64,000 bases of DNA from contig NZ_SIZW01000039.1 of assembly GCF_009866805.1 (NCBI RefSeq), positions 620,001-684,000 of the forward strand. Direction: 5' to 3'. Positions 37,521 to 46,969 of this stretch are shown piece after piece. Every line of letters begins with the position of its first letter. Position 1 is the first letter of the stretch. The translations under genes and the position numbers were made by a program. The notes beneath the pieces are model-generated. The model saw only the letters and a list, made by a program, of their open reading frames with translations, had not been told where the DNA came from and did no database searches. This DNA is from Schauerella aestuarii. Its GTDB lineage: Bacteria > Pseudomonadota > Gammaproteobacteria > Burkholderiales > Burkholderiaceae_B.

Positions 37521-39219
37521 CAAAGGCAGTGGGGAGGAGTTCTCTGAGCAGAGCAAGACCGTCTGCGGCAGAGGATGAATCCTGTTGAGCTTTCCACGGT
37601 TCAGACCCGACTAGATTGATCGGCCATGTCTCGAAGGGTTGAGAGAAAATCCAGCCAGTGCGGAGTCCGATTGCATAGGCTGGTACAGGAAAGGCGCTGG
37701 CCTCGGGCCGAATAAGTACGTCCGTTGCCAAGCGCGCCAGATGTCCCGCGATTATGGTCACTTCTGAGTCGTCTGCCACTAGCGGACTGTCGCCTTCAAC
37801 GGAGCCAACATAGGGTGTTGAAACGCTGGCAAGGGGGGCAGCGATGCCATGCCCATTGCACCAAGCGTTGATTTGATTGCGCGCTGCCTGGGGCTCTGGT
37901 TCGTGACCAGATCGAATACGTGCTACCAGACCGCCGATGCCGCCAGCCAATACTTCGCCCCAGATAAGTGGCTTAGAGCTATCATTCGCGACGGCGGCGC
38001 AAAAGTTGAAACAATGCGCATCAGCGGTTGCGTCGATGATTACGTCGCAATTCCGCAATGCCGACATCAAAGATTCGGTTGTCTCCGCACTCTCTTGACC
38101 GCCCAATGCGACTCGACGTACCGAAATGTCGATCGTTCCAGCAATTTCAATTAGACGGTTTCGCACCGCGTCGACCTTGTGAACACCTGTCGCGACGGCG
38201 CTGAGCTCATTTCGCACCAAGTTGGTCGCAAATATTACGTCGTCATCGATGAGTGTGAACCTGCGCACGCCAGCGCGCACGAGCATCGCGGCAATCTTGG
38301 ATCCAAGCGAGCCGCAACCGACGATGCCGACGTTCTTTTCAAGAAGCACAGCATATTCATTTGGTAGTCGGCTGTCAGCCAAAACTTTCAGATTGCGTGC
38401 ACGAAGGAAGTTGCGCGACTTACTGCCATCAAAAGCATAAATATGTGCAATCTGAGTGTCCGAAACTAGTACCAAGTCCATTTCGCCGGTGGTACCAAGC
38501 GCTTTTTCACGGAGCTCTGCGAAACCGAGATCTCCAAGCAGATCTGCGATATCCTCCTGCACTGCCTCCGGCACTGCAATGTCTTTGGGTAGCCTAATTG
38601 CGTGCCCCTGCTTAGCCGTTTCACGAACGCCGGCAGGCCAAGCACGCACATTGGAGGCACCATCCATTTCTGTAATCGTAACGGTGAGCGTTTCAGCGTG
38701 GAACTTTTCTGCAAAACTTACTTCTATCGCCTGTCCATGCTCCATCATTTTTAAGCGGTCTTCGACAGGCTGAGTTATCAGAAATCGGAGGACTGAGTTG
38801 CGCACGCTTTGCCCGATAGATACGGTGTGGGCAGACGGCAATTCGGGACCATCCGAATGGTGTTCACCAGCAATTAGACGATGGGCACTTTCAATCATCG
38901 CCGCCCCGGTGATTGTGGTCTCCCAGTTGTCAGCACGGTATTCAAGGCAAAGATTGCCCCCGACGCCATACTGATGACCTGAGATGCGACGGCCATCTCG
39001 TGGCACGATGATAGGTGGGCAATTAGGGTGAAATACCGCGTAGGTCATCGCAAATGGAATGTCCTCACCGCAGTGCTCGATTACGAACTCGACAGCCAAC
39101 GCAGCTCCGTCTGATACATGCCAACGGACGTCTTTAAGCCAGCCTACTTGCTCTGCGAGATCAGCCACACTCTGCCGCTCAGATCGCGCTAGTGCTGGAT
39201 TATCGAGCCACCAAATCAC
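37495..39219 (-). CDS. cap2: CBASS type II Cap2, E2-E1 fusion conjugating enzyme
   Basis: 574 residues. The N-terminal E2-like domain has GHQYGVGGNLCLEYRADNWE with candidate catalytic Cys91. The C-terminal ThiF/E1-like half has the ATP-binding loop VGIVGCGSLGSKIAAMLV (about 297-314), LIDDDVIFATNLVRNEL, and a second candidate catalytic cysteine, Cys454, in INAWCNGHG. Cap2 activates the C terminus of the CD-NTase and ligates it to targets, priming signal synthesis. It has a GTG start that overlaps the cdn stop by 4 bp (GTGA). Confidence 0.92.
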   Translation of the reverse strand: MIWWLDNPALARSERQSVADLAEQVGWLKDVRWHVSDGAALAVEFVIEHCGEDIPFAMTYAVFHPNCPPIIVPRDGRRISGHQYGVGGNLCLEYRADNWETTITGAAMIESAHRLIAGEHHSDGPELPSAHTVSIGQSVRNSVLRFLITQPVEDRLKMMEHGQAIEVSFAEKFHAETLTVTITEMDGASNVRAWPAGVRETAKQGHAIRLPKDIAVPEAVQEDIADLLGDLGFAELREKALGTTGEMDLVLVSDTQIAHIYAFDGSKSRNFLRARNLKVLADSRLPNEYAVLLEKNVGIVGCGSLGSKIAAMLVRAGVRRFTLIDDDVIFATNLVRNELSAVATGVHKVDAVRNRLIEIAGTIDISVRRVALGGQESAETTESLMSALRNCDVIIDATADAHCFNFCAAVANDSSKPLIWGEVLAGGIGGLVARIRSGHEPEPQAARNQINAWCNGHGIAAPLASVSTPYVGSVEGDSPLVADDSEVTIIAGHLARLATDVLIRPEASAFPVPAYAIGLRTGWIFSQPFETWPINLVGSEPWKAQQDSSSAADGLALLRELLPTAFDGHDKPSK

Positions 39220-40427
39220 TGTGCGCCTCCAAATCCTTGGGGCTTAGTTGGAACGCGGCTGCGGTCCGGAAAGGAGAGGCCGGCACTTACTGGCGCTATC
39301 GATCCAATCTTCAGGAGGGAAGATTGATGCGGTCTCCGTGCTGCCCGATGAGCAAGCGACAGGCCGACGCCTCGCCCCACCGTCTCAGCAATGATCGCCC
39401 TGTCTCTCGAATGAGCTGCCCGTGCAAATTCTTCCCTTGCCTTCAGCAACCATTCAACAAACGCGGCAGCTCGCTCAGGATGTTCCGCCCACTTATCGGC
39501 AAAATTTTCGAGAGGGTCAGTCGGATTTGGTATCCAGTGACGATTGTTATGCCATAGGATGTATTTCTCCATGTTTCCGAGGATGGCATCCAATGCTCCA
39601 CCTATGGTTTCCTCCCCGTTGTAGGAGTGCGCCGCCAGTGTGGTGATGATGACGGAAATTGGTCTTTCGTCTTGACGGCCCGCAAAGCTGTAATCCCGGT
39701 GTCGTTTGAGGATCATGACTGCAGCTTGCAGTGGCGTTCGCACCTTATAGTCTGGAATATCCTCAACGCTCGCTTTGACACTCTCTGCAAGGATGCGCTT
39801 GCGACGTTCGAGGTCCCCCGACATTCGGCTCTTGAACCATTCACAATAACCCTTCGGATTGGAGCGCGGCCAGTCTTCGGTAAGGGAGCTATATGTTGCC
39901 CCCTTATTATCCGTAATTGCAATCGCCGTGTCGGTCCAGCGAGTCTCGAGGTCGCGGGATTCCAAAAGGGCCCGAGCACCTTGCCCATTTGGAATCGCAG
40001 GCACAATATCCATATGAAACTGGGCACCATCCGCATAGTCAAGCACCCAGCAGCGCCTTCCTTCGCGGAGAGGCTTGTTCATGCTCTGGGATTTGCGATA
40101 GGCCTCAATTTCTAAGCCAAGCAGAGTCTTAAGTTGTCTCTGGGTTAACGAAAACTTGTCTAAGTTCTGAAGCTCGCAAACCGAGTCAACGTCGTATTCC
40201 TCCGTATCGGTTGAGGGTCGGATTGTCGTTCCAAGGCGAAAGGAACCTTGAACGTAGACGTTAGGATCAAACGGCCGAACGCTCGATTTTTCGCGGTGAA
40301 GCCATTCACCCAGTGATTGGTAACTTCGCTCCGCTTGTTCATACCTGCCGATAGGAACACTGAGCTCTTCAGCAAGATCCTCAAGAAAGATCTCACTCTC
40401 GCGGGTATGTCTAAGATTGTTCACCAT
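39216..40427 (-). CDS. CBASS CD-NTase (cyclic oligonucleotide synthase)
   Basis: 403 residues of the SMODS/CD-NTase family. The active site reads [14 protein letters not shown] (GS at 61-62), EYDVDSV (Asp79, Asp81) and FHMDIVP (Asp140). It makes a cyclic di- or trinucleotide upon phage infection. Its partner effector here is Cap5, which in characterised cases is paired with CdnG enzymes making 3',2'-cGAMP; that assignment is inference. The C terminus ends GFGGAQ, which is of interest because Cap2 works on the C-terminal tail. First gene of the leftward cdn - cap2 - cap3 unit. Confidence 0.92.
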   Translation of the reverse strand: MVNNLRHTRESEIFLEDLAEELSVPIGRYEQAERSYQSLGEWLHREKSSVRPFDPNVYVQGSFRLGTTIRPSTDTEEYDVDSVCELQNLDKFSLTQRQLKTLLGLEIEAYRKSQSMNKPLREGRRCWVLDYADGAQFHMDIVPAIPNGQGARALLESRDLETRWTDTAIAITDNKGATYSSLTEDWPRSNPKGYCEWFKSRMSGDLERRKRILAESVKASVEDIPDYKVRTPLQAAVMILKRHRDYSFAGRQDERPISVIITTLAAHSYNGEETIGGALDAILGNMEKYILWHNNRHWIPNPTDPLENFADKWAEHPERAAAFVEWLLKAREEFARAAHSRDRAIIAETVGRGVGLSLAHRAARRPHQSSLLKIGSIAPVSAGLSFPDRSRVPTKPQGFGGAQ

Positions 40428-40535
40428 CGACCTTCCAGATCAAGTAACGGCTTGGCGTTTAATAACAGATTTGGCAATGTTGAGCTTTTATGCAAAACCG
40501 TGAACACTATACCCAAATCAAGCAAAGCAATGATC

Positions 40536-41669
40536 ATGGCAAAAACACAAATCCCAAATAAAGTTCAGGTTGCGCTGTGGTCGCAGGCGGCCGGCCGCTG
40601 CGAATATCGCGGCTGCAACGAGGAATTGATAGGTGACTTAGTTGCAGGGCGTGAGGATGGCAAATTTGGATTCATTGCTCATATCGTCGCTGACAGCGAG
40701 TCGGGGCCTCGCGGCGATTCCATTCGGTCTCCATTGCTTGCCAAAGACTTAAACAATCTTATGCTGCTTTGTGCAAAGCATCATAAATGCATAGACGTGG
40801 ACTATCTTGCGGATCATCCTGAGAGTGTTCTTCTTGAAATGAAGTCTGAGCACGAGGATAGAATCGCCATTGTCACGGCCATGACGCAAGAGCGCGCTGC
40901 TCATGTGCTCCGATTCGCCGCCGACATTGGACAGCGAGACGCACTTGTTTCGACCCGCTCAATATTCATGGCAATGCCGCCGGACAGACATCCGGCGGAA
41001 GGGCGCACGATAGATATTGAACTTGCCGGATGTGAGTACTGTGATCATGAAGAGAGTTACTGGGTCTATCAAGAGGAAAGTCTGCAGCGAGCTTTTGCAC
41101 GAAAGGTAAAAGAACGGATCGAGCAAAAAGAGATCAAACAGCTTAGCGTCTTTGCTTTAGCTCCGCAGCCGCTTCTGATTGCGCTCGGTCATCTGCTGGG
41201 AGATATAGTCCCGGTCACGGTTCACCAAAAATACCGAGAGCCGCCGACTTGGCGTTGGCAAGCCGCGCAGCCCTCGATAATATTTCAATTAGAGGAGTAT
41301 TTAGGACCGCCTAACCGCCCAATTGCACTGAAACTCGCACTTAGCGGCACGGTGACAAACGAACGAATCCGATCCGTGCTTGGCGACGATGTTGCGCTTT
41401 GGTCATTGACTGCGGAGAATCCGCACAACGACATCATGCGGAGACCCGAGGATCTTGTCGAATTCAAACGTCACTTGAGGCTTTTGTTTGACCGAATCAA
41501 GGCTTTCCACGGTGAATCTGCAACAATCAATATTTTCCCGGCGTTACCCAATTCCGCGGCGGTCGAGGTGGGCAGGGTGGTGATGCCGAAAGCTGACTTG
41601 CCGCTCAGAATCTACGATCAAAATCGATCTGTCGGAGGCTTTATTCCAACTTTGATAATTAATCGGTAA
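40536..41669 (+). CDS. cap5: CBASS effector Cap5 (HNH nuclease-SAVED)
   Basis: 377 residues from ATG 40536 (ATG 40530 is two codons earlier). The N-terminal HNH nuclease has [22 protein letters not shown] (His49) and [14 protein letters not shown] (Asn74, His82/83) with framing cysteines. The rest (from about 150) is a SAVED domain, with [20 protein letters not shown] and [14 protein letters not shown]. On binding the cyclic nucleotide, Cap5 cuts double-stranded DNA and kills or disables the infected cell. It is divergent from cdn, with 108 bp between the starts holding both promoters. Confidence 0.92.
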   Translation: MAKTQIPNKVQVALWSQAAGRCEYRGCNEELIGDLVAGREDGKFGFIAHIVADSESGPRGDSIRSPLLAKDLNNLMLLCAKHHKCIDVDYLADHPESVLLEMKSEHEDRIAIVTAMTQERAAHVLRFAADIGQRDALVSTRSIFMAMPPDRHPAEGRTIDIELAGCEYCDHEESYWVYQEESLQRAFARKVKERIEQKEIKQLSVFALAPQPLLIALGHLLGDIVPVTVHQKYREPPTWRWQAAQPSIIFQLEEYLGPPNRPIALKLALSGTVTNERIRSVLGDDVALWSLTAENPHNDIMRRPEDLVEFKRHLRLLFDRIKAFHGESATINIFPALPNSAAVEVGRVVMPKADLPLRIYDQNRSVGGFIPTLIINR

Positions 41670-42042
41670 CGGCGACTATCTCCTGATCATCTGCAGCGAC
41701 TCGCATAACGTCGAAGTTCAAAACTAACGCCATTGCATCTGCAATGCTTTGCAGAAACTTGGACAGCATATGCTAATTCAAAGATGCTCAATTGGTTAGA
41801 TGGTTTTTGATGCATAAGTGAGCGGCCCGTTCTGCGATGATATGTGGAACTCGAGTCGTGCAGAGAGGGGTGCATGCTCGACCGGGATGAGTTGGCTTTT
41901 ATGGCAGGGCTCTACGATTCAAAAAACGGAGGGTGTAAGGCGCATTGCAAAGATCGGCTGCAATTGTTCGAATGAGAAGCCTGCGGAAATACCCGAAAGC
42001 AGTTGCTGCAGGCGTGGAAAACGATCTTATCTTGGGAAAAGT
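41670..42042. other. Gene-free gap between CBASS and Gabija
   Basis: 373 bp. The open frame to the left of the gajA start (from 41818) has no recognisable sequence and no ribosome site, so I leave it out. The gap must hold the gajA promoter; I see no clear terminator after cap5. Confidence 0.5.
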
Positions 42043-43773
42043 ATGGCGCGCATCCGACGGCTGGAAATTCGCAATTTTCGTTCGATCAAGAAACTTGACT
42101 GGGCGCCCTCGGCGGGCATCAACTGCCTCATTGGTCCAGGAGATAATGGCAAGTCGACCATCCTGGACGCCATAGATCTATGCTTGGGCGCGCGGCGCAG
42201 CGTCGGCTTTGCCGACACGGATTTTTATGGGCTTGTTGTCACCGAGCCCATAGAAATCACTATTACCTTAGGTGGTCTGTCCGACGAATTGTTGAGCCTG
42301 GAGGTCTACGGGGAATTTCTTCGGGGTCATAACGCAGCAACTGGGCAAATCGAGCCCGAACCCAGGGCCGATATCGAGACCGCGTTGACGGTACGCTTGG
42401 AGGTCGGCGCGGACCTTGAGCCGTCTTGGCAACTTTACTCGGAGAGAGCGAAAGAGCAAGGACTCGAGCGCGGCCTCGCGTGGAAACACCGGGCCGCACT
42501 GGCACCAGCGCGCATCGGTAACTACGCCAGCACTCATCTGTCCTGGAGCCGAAATTCTGTACTAAACAAGCTGACGGATGAACGCCCCGAGCTGGGTGCC
42601 GAGCTAGCTAGCGCAGCGCGGGACGCCAGGACAGCGTTTGGCAACCAGGCCGGTGCTCAGTTGGCAGAGACCCTTCAGGTCGTGACCAGAATCGCCGCGG
42701 GTTTGGGTGTGCCCGTTGGAGAAGCCCAAGCCATGCTAGATGCGCATGCGGTGTCCGTTAGCGATGGTGCGATCGGACTGCACAGCGAGTCCGGCATCCC
42801 GCTTCGCTTGCTTGGGACGGGATCTGCGCGCCTGCTCATGGCCGGGCTGCAGCGAGAAGCCGCGCAAGCGGCCACTATTGCGCTTCTTGACGAGGTCGAA
42901 TTTGGTTTGGAGCCTCACCGGCTCAAGCGCCTGCTGGACTCCATGGGAGCCAAGGCCACGAACCATCCCCTTCAGGTGTTCATGACGACGCACTCGCCCG
43001 TTGCGCTGCGCGAGCTTTCCGGTGGCCAACTGTTCATCGTCAGATGTGAAGGTGAGCGCCATGTGGTACGCCCAGCAGGCGTGGCCGATGAGATACAAGG
43101 TATCCTGCGCACAGACCCGGAAGCTTTCTTAGCGAAATCTATTTTGGTCTGCGAAGGAGCCAGTGAAGTTGGACTCGCGCGGGGGTTGGACCAGTATGGC
43201 GTGGAGGACCACAATCAGACGTCGTTCTTTGCCCTCGGTGGTGCGTACGTCAATGCGGGCGGCAGCACACCTGACCTATGCCTAGAAAAGGCGGTCGTCA
43301 TGCGTCGGCTGGGCTACAACGTGACTGCGTTTATTGATGCGGATAAGGCGCCGACGCCGGCGCTGCTTGAGACACTTGCCGTCCAGGGCGTTACCCTCCT
43401 AACTTGGCGGGCAGGGCGCGCGTTGGAAGATGAACTATTTATCTGCATGACAGACGCAGCGATTGATTCCCTGCTCAGCTATGCCGTCGAACGAATTGGC
43501 CGTGAAGATGTGGCTGCACACATTCGATCAAAGTCCGAGGGCCATCGAACCCTCGAAGCGATTGAGGCTGAGAGGGCGGCGCAGGGCGTTTACCCAATGG
43601 CGACACGCGAGCTCTTGGGCCGTGCAGCGCGGGTCAGCAGAAACGGTTGGTTCAAGTCAGTATCTGCTTACCAACACGTCGGCCGCAGCATCGTTGGACC
43701 CAACCTGCAGAACGCTGAAGCAGGATTCGTCGAAGTAATTAATCGGCTGTGGGCACTTAATCATGCCGCCTGA
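42043..43773 (+). CDS. gajA: Gabija GajA, OLD-family ATPase/TOPRIM nuclease
   Basis: 576 residues, close to the 578 of the type protein. The N-terminal ABC-like ATPase has Walker A in LIGPGDNGKST (31-39) after IRNFRSIKKLDW, Walker B in IALLDEVEFGLEPHR (Asp283, Glu284) and the H-loop MTTHSP. The C-terminal TOPRIM has Glu371 in ILVCEGASEVGLA and FIDADK (Asp432, Asp434). GajA is a nucleotide-sensing DNA nicking enzyme that forms a large complex with GajB. ATG 42043 has GGGA upstream. The last 11 bp overlap gajB. Confidence 0.88.
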   Translation: MARIRRLEIRNFRSIKKLDWAPSAGINCLIGPGDNGKSTILDAIDLCLGARRSVGFADTDFYGLVVTEPIEITITLGGLSDELLSLEVYGEFLRGHNAATGQIEPEPRADIETALTVRLEVGADLEPSWQLYSERAKEQGLERGLAWKHRAALAPARIGNYASTHLSWSRNSVLNKLTDERPELGAELASAARDARTAFGNQAGAQLAETLQVVTRIAAGLGVPVGEAQAMLDAHAVSVSDGAIGLHSESGIPLRLLGTGSARLLMAGLQREAAQAATIALLDEVEFGLEPHRLKRLLDSMGAKATNHPLQVFMTTHSPVALRELSGGQLFIVRCEGERHVVRPAGVADEIQGILRTDPEAFLAKSILVCEGASEVGLARGLDQYGVEDHNQTSFFALGGAYVNAGGSTPDLCLEKAVVMRRLGYNVTAFIDADKAPTPALLETLAVQGVTLLTWRAGRALEDELFICMTDAAIDSLLSYAVERIGREDVAAHIRSKSEGHRTLEAIEAERAAQGVYPMATRELLGRAARVSRNGWFKSVSAYQHVGRSIVGPNLQNAEAGFVEVINRLWALNHAA

Positions 43774-45190
43774 ATTGGACCTTTTCGCAGTCGCCCGAGG
43801 GTCAATCACCGCCCCGGCCGGTTGCGGTAAGACGCAGCTCATCGCCGATACGCTAAAGGCGCATACGGGCAGCAAGCCCATCCTAGTTTTGACTCACACC
43901 AACGCTGGCGTCGCGGCATTGCGAGCTCGCATGGCTAGAGCAGCTATTCACAGCTCGGCATATAGAATTTCGACGATCGATGGATTTGCGATGCGGCTTG
44001 TTGGAAAATTTCCTCTGCGAAGTGGTCTCCTTCCCCAGACGCTGGAACTGGCCAATCCAGGTCACGACTATTTAGCGATACAAAATGCCGCAGCTAATTT
44101 ACTAGCAGCCGGGCACATCAACGCATCGCTGCGAGCCACTTACGACAGGCTTCTGGTCGATGAATACCAAGACTGCAATTCTTCCCAGCACAGCCTTGTG
44201 GCGTGGGCTGCGCAGACTCTGCCAACATGTGTACTCGGCGATCCGATGCAGGCAATCTTCGGATTCGGTGGCAATCGCCTAGTCAACTGGCAGACCGATG
44301 TCGAGCCGCAGTTTCCATCAGTGGGCATGCTGCAGACACCTTGGCGATGGCGGCTGGCAGGCACCGAGGAACTCGGGCAATGGCTGCTGAACGCGAGAGC
44401 GCTGCTTCAGGCCGGCCGTGCTGTGGAACTGCGGGGAGCGCCAGCTGAAGTGCAATGGGTGCAGTTGCATGCGGCAACGGCCGAAGAACAGCGTAGGACT
44501 GCGGCGAGGACGCGCGGGCGCGACCCAAATCATGGCGTACTCATTATAGGCGACGCGATGAATGTCCGCGGGCGTTACCGGTTGACCAGCCAGACGCCCG
44601 GAGCGACGGTTGTCGAACGCGTTGACTTTGTTGAATTCATCCAATTTGCACGAACATTCGACCCTGCGGGCGCCGATGCGCTAGGACAAGTGGTTAATTT
44701 CGCCGCGAGCCTGATGACGGGCGTCGGTGCAGCCGCGCTCTTGCAACGTGTGCAAGTTTTACAGCACGGCAGGCCTCGCAATCCGCCGACGCCGATTGAA
44801 GCCGCAGCTCTGGCATTCGCGCGAAGTCCAAGTGTTGCTGAAGCGTCTCGTCTGCTGCAGACTTTCGCCAGGCAGCCCGGGGCGCATGTATACCGTCCCG
44901 AAGTTTTGCGCTGTTGTCATGCTGCGATGCAAGTCGCTGCTCGCGGAACTTGCACGTTGCACGCAGCAGGACTCCAGGCGCGTGAACATCAACGTCACAT
45001 GAGCAGGCCAGTTGCACGACGGGCAGTTGGCAGCACGCTCTTGCTTAAAGGACTCGAAGCCGATGTGGCGGTCGTGCTCGAGCCGCAGGCCATGACGGCC
45101 CAACATCTCTATGTTGCACTGACACGCGGTGCGCGTCAGCTTGTCGTGTGTTCGCCGAATAGCGCACTGATGCCGCTCGCAGGCGGCTGA
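43763..45190 (+). CDS. gajB: Gabija GajB, UvrD-like helicase
   Basis: 475 residues; known GajB are about 490. SF1 motifs in order: Walker A in ITAPAGCGKTQLIADT (about 17-24), motif II LLVDEYQDCNSSQ (Asp133, Glu134), motif III VLGDPMQAIFGFGG, and near the end QHLYVALTRGARQLVV (motif VI). GajB senses DNA ends and activates GajA. The ATG lies within the last codons of gajA, so the two are coupled. The size, order and overlap are those of the Gabija defence system. Confidence 0.87.
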   Translation: MPPELDLFAVARGSITAPAGCGKTQLIADTLKAHTGSKPILVLTHTNAGVAALRARMARAAIHSSAYRISTIDGFAMRLVGKFPLRSGLLPQTLELANPGHDYLAIQNAAANLLAAGHINASLRATYDRLLVDEYQDCNSSQHSLVAWAAQTLPTCVLGDPMQAIFGFGGNRLVNWQTDVEPQFPSVGMLQTPWRWRLAGTEELGQWLLNARALLQAGRAVELRGAPAEVQWVQLHAATAEEQRRTAARTRGRDPNHGVLIIGDAMNVRGRYRLTSQTPGATVVERVDFVEFIQFARTFDPAGADALGQVVNFAASLMTGVGAAALLQRVQVLQHGRPRNPPTPIEAAALAFARSPSVAEASRLLQTFARQPGAHVYRPEVLRCCHAAMQVAARGTCTLHAAGLQAREHQRHMSRPVARRAVGSTLLLKGLEADVAVVLEPQAMTAQHLYVALTRGARQLVVCSPNSALMPLAGG

Positions 45191-45384
45191 AGCTTGAGCT
45201 GTTCGTTCGCGATTGACGAACGGACAGCCGAGAGATTAACTAGCCAAATTTGTCTTCTACATCGGCGTTAGGATTTCGGCAGCATGTAGGAGAGTGCAGG
45301 GGCGGCGCAACTGCGGCTCAGGCTGCGTGCGCCGTCTACGAAGGCGGTGAGAAGACCTTTTTCACCTTTACGACCGTATCGCCC

Positions 45385-45420
45385 CACAATCTTACATACC
45401 TGCCAGTATGTAAGATTATG
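45385..45420. promoter_or_regulatory. Orphan palindrome, copy 1
   Basis: AATCTTACATAC (45388-45399) and GTATGTAAGATT (45406-45417) form a perfect 12-bp dyad around a 6-bp spacer. A nearly identical element lies at 60859-60895. The shape resembles operators of TetR-type efflux repressors (AcrR-like TACATAC half-sites). No regulator or pump gene is next to it. Confidence 0.6.
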
Positions 45421-45519
45421 GTGAGTCCTCCGTTTGCTTTCAGCGAACTTCGTTAGACGACAGATCCGGCACCCACATTAAGAACGCAATGCGCAGAGTT
45501 ATCCAAACATTATCTGTGA

Positions 45520-46142
45520 CTACGCGTCGCTAATCACAGGAATCGCGATCGAGCCAATATTTAGCTTGCCATTGATCGGCAGTGCGGACACCAACGGTAG
45601 CGAGGACACACGCCACAAAGTTTTGCAACGATCAACTTCGGTGGAAGTCGCAATCCATCCGGGCGCTGGGAGCTCATCGACTTGAATTCTGCGGCATGTT
45701 GGTGGATAAAGATGCTGCGCCTGCAGACGCAGCATGCGGGTCTGATCTTCAATTTTGTCTGATGGGAGAAACGCTGCGCTTAGATTTGTCGCTGCCAAGT
45801 TTTTCAACGCTTTGGAATAGCTATTTGTGAGGAACGGGTGCAAATTAAGTCCGGCTTGCCCAAACCACGACGCAATCAGTTCGCGCATTTGCGTCCCGGC
45901 TACAAAGGACGCACATCGTAGGCTCGGCAGCAAGTCTAGGCTATAGGGTCGGGCACCTCCCGCAAGCCGGGATCGACACTTCCGGGAATCGTCGCGCTAA
46001 GCAGTAGCGAAACGCCAGCACCCCCGGGTTGAGGACTCGCCACAATACTGACGTCCAATGTCGCAGCCTGCAACTGCAGCATCCTTTCTGCGGACCCCAT
46101 CGCTTCTAGTTTTAACTCCACACTGGAACTGCGCCGCCCCAA
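45520..46142 (-). pseudogene. LysR effector-domain remnant (frameshifted)
   Basis: Two frames in succession look like one LysR-type effector domain. The upstream part (46142-45936) has MLQLQAATLDVSIVASPQ. The downstream part (45933-45520) has MRELIASWFGQAGLNLHPFL and KALKNLAATNLSAAFLPSDK. They are joined by a one-base frame change near 45935, and the DNA-binding domain is missing; IS66 debris lies where it would be. Assignment rests on pattern only. Confidence 0.4.
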
Positions 46143-46167
46143 AGTGCGTCAGACTATGCAGCGAGTA

Positions 46168-46680
46168 TCAACCATGTGGTCGAAATTCGCCAATCTCGCT
46201 CTGACGCTGCGTCGTCAGCCGTCTCAGAACATCTTTTAGATAAGCGGACGGATCGTGCCATCTGAGTCGTGCCGATCGCACCAGACTAATCACGGCAGCC
46301 GCCCGTAATCCAGCCCGCAACAATCCTGCGAACAGCCAATTAGAACGTCCCGCAGCCCGAGAGCGAATCTGGTTCTCGACCCAAATGCTGTCGGTCGGTA
46401 CATTGCCGTCCTCGAGGTAGTGTATGAGGGCTACGCAGCGATTCAAGCTGTACTCCAGCGCATGTGCGAGCATCGAGCCTTCCGGCGCCTTTTGTTGATG
46501 CGCCATCATCCAATCGTGCAGCTCGTCCAACAGACTTTCCTGCGTGCCGTCCAACTGCTCACTGCGTCGCGCGACCGGGGTAGCACTTAAGCATCGCCAT
46601 GTCTTGCGTGAGCCGGCAGATTTTCGTTTGACAGTAAATCGACTCGCGATCTTTATGTTCAACTGCACCACGCAAACTAG
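46168..46680 (-). mobile_element. IS66-family transposase remnant
   Basis: The C-terminal IS66 TnpC end is clear: VPTDSIWVENQIRSRAAGRS, then NWLFAGLLRAG and SAYLKDVLRRLTTQ. About 70 residues upstream, in another frame (46675-46560), lies the N-terminal coiled coil (LRGAVEHKDRESIYCQTKIC, then RLTQDMAMLK). The large middle with the zinc finger and catalytic acids is gone, so the element is an internal deletion derivative and inactive. Confidence 0.75.
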
Positions 46681-46916
46681 TGACTCCGTACTTCGGAATT
46701 GGCATCGAAAGTTGCGGATGCCGGCAGCCAGAGGACGGCGCAGGGACCAATGCAGGTGCTCTTGCCGCTGCCTACGACAGCCCTGTCGAAGGTGTAAAGG
46801 GTCGTGCCGCTGGTGTCGACCAGTATGGCGCAGGCCATCTTGACAGCGGACTCGGCGTGGGCCATCGAGGCAAAGACAGCAGTCAGCGACAGGGTAAGAA
46901 GGATCCGCATGGGCAT
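46677..46916 (-). pseudogene. Truncated COG4315-type secreted protein
   Basis: From ATG 46916 (or 46910) a signal peptide (MRILLTLSLTAVFASMAHAE) is followed by LVDTSGTTLYTFDRAVVGSG and CIGPCAVLW, the Yx(FWY)xxD-type repeat of small secreted or lipoproteins. Homologues carry on with a second repeat; here the frame leaves the family sequence at about 46735 and stops at 46677, where the IS66 debris begins. Likely cut off by the insertion. Confidence 0.65.
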
Positions 46917-46969
46917 GGACGATTCTTGCACACTGCCTTGCGCCTTCATTCTATTGGCTTCCAAAAGAG

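Noticed and set aside
36741-46700. Phage-type attachment repeat of the tRNA-Gly 3' end at the far side of the defence genes
   Set aside because: I found no second copy of GATTCCCTTCACCCGCTCCA or a clear part of it by eye within the window.
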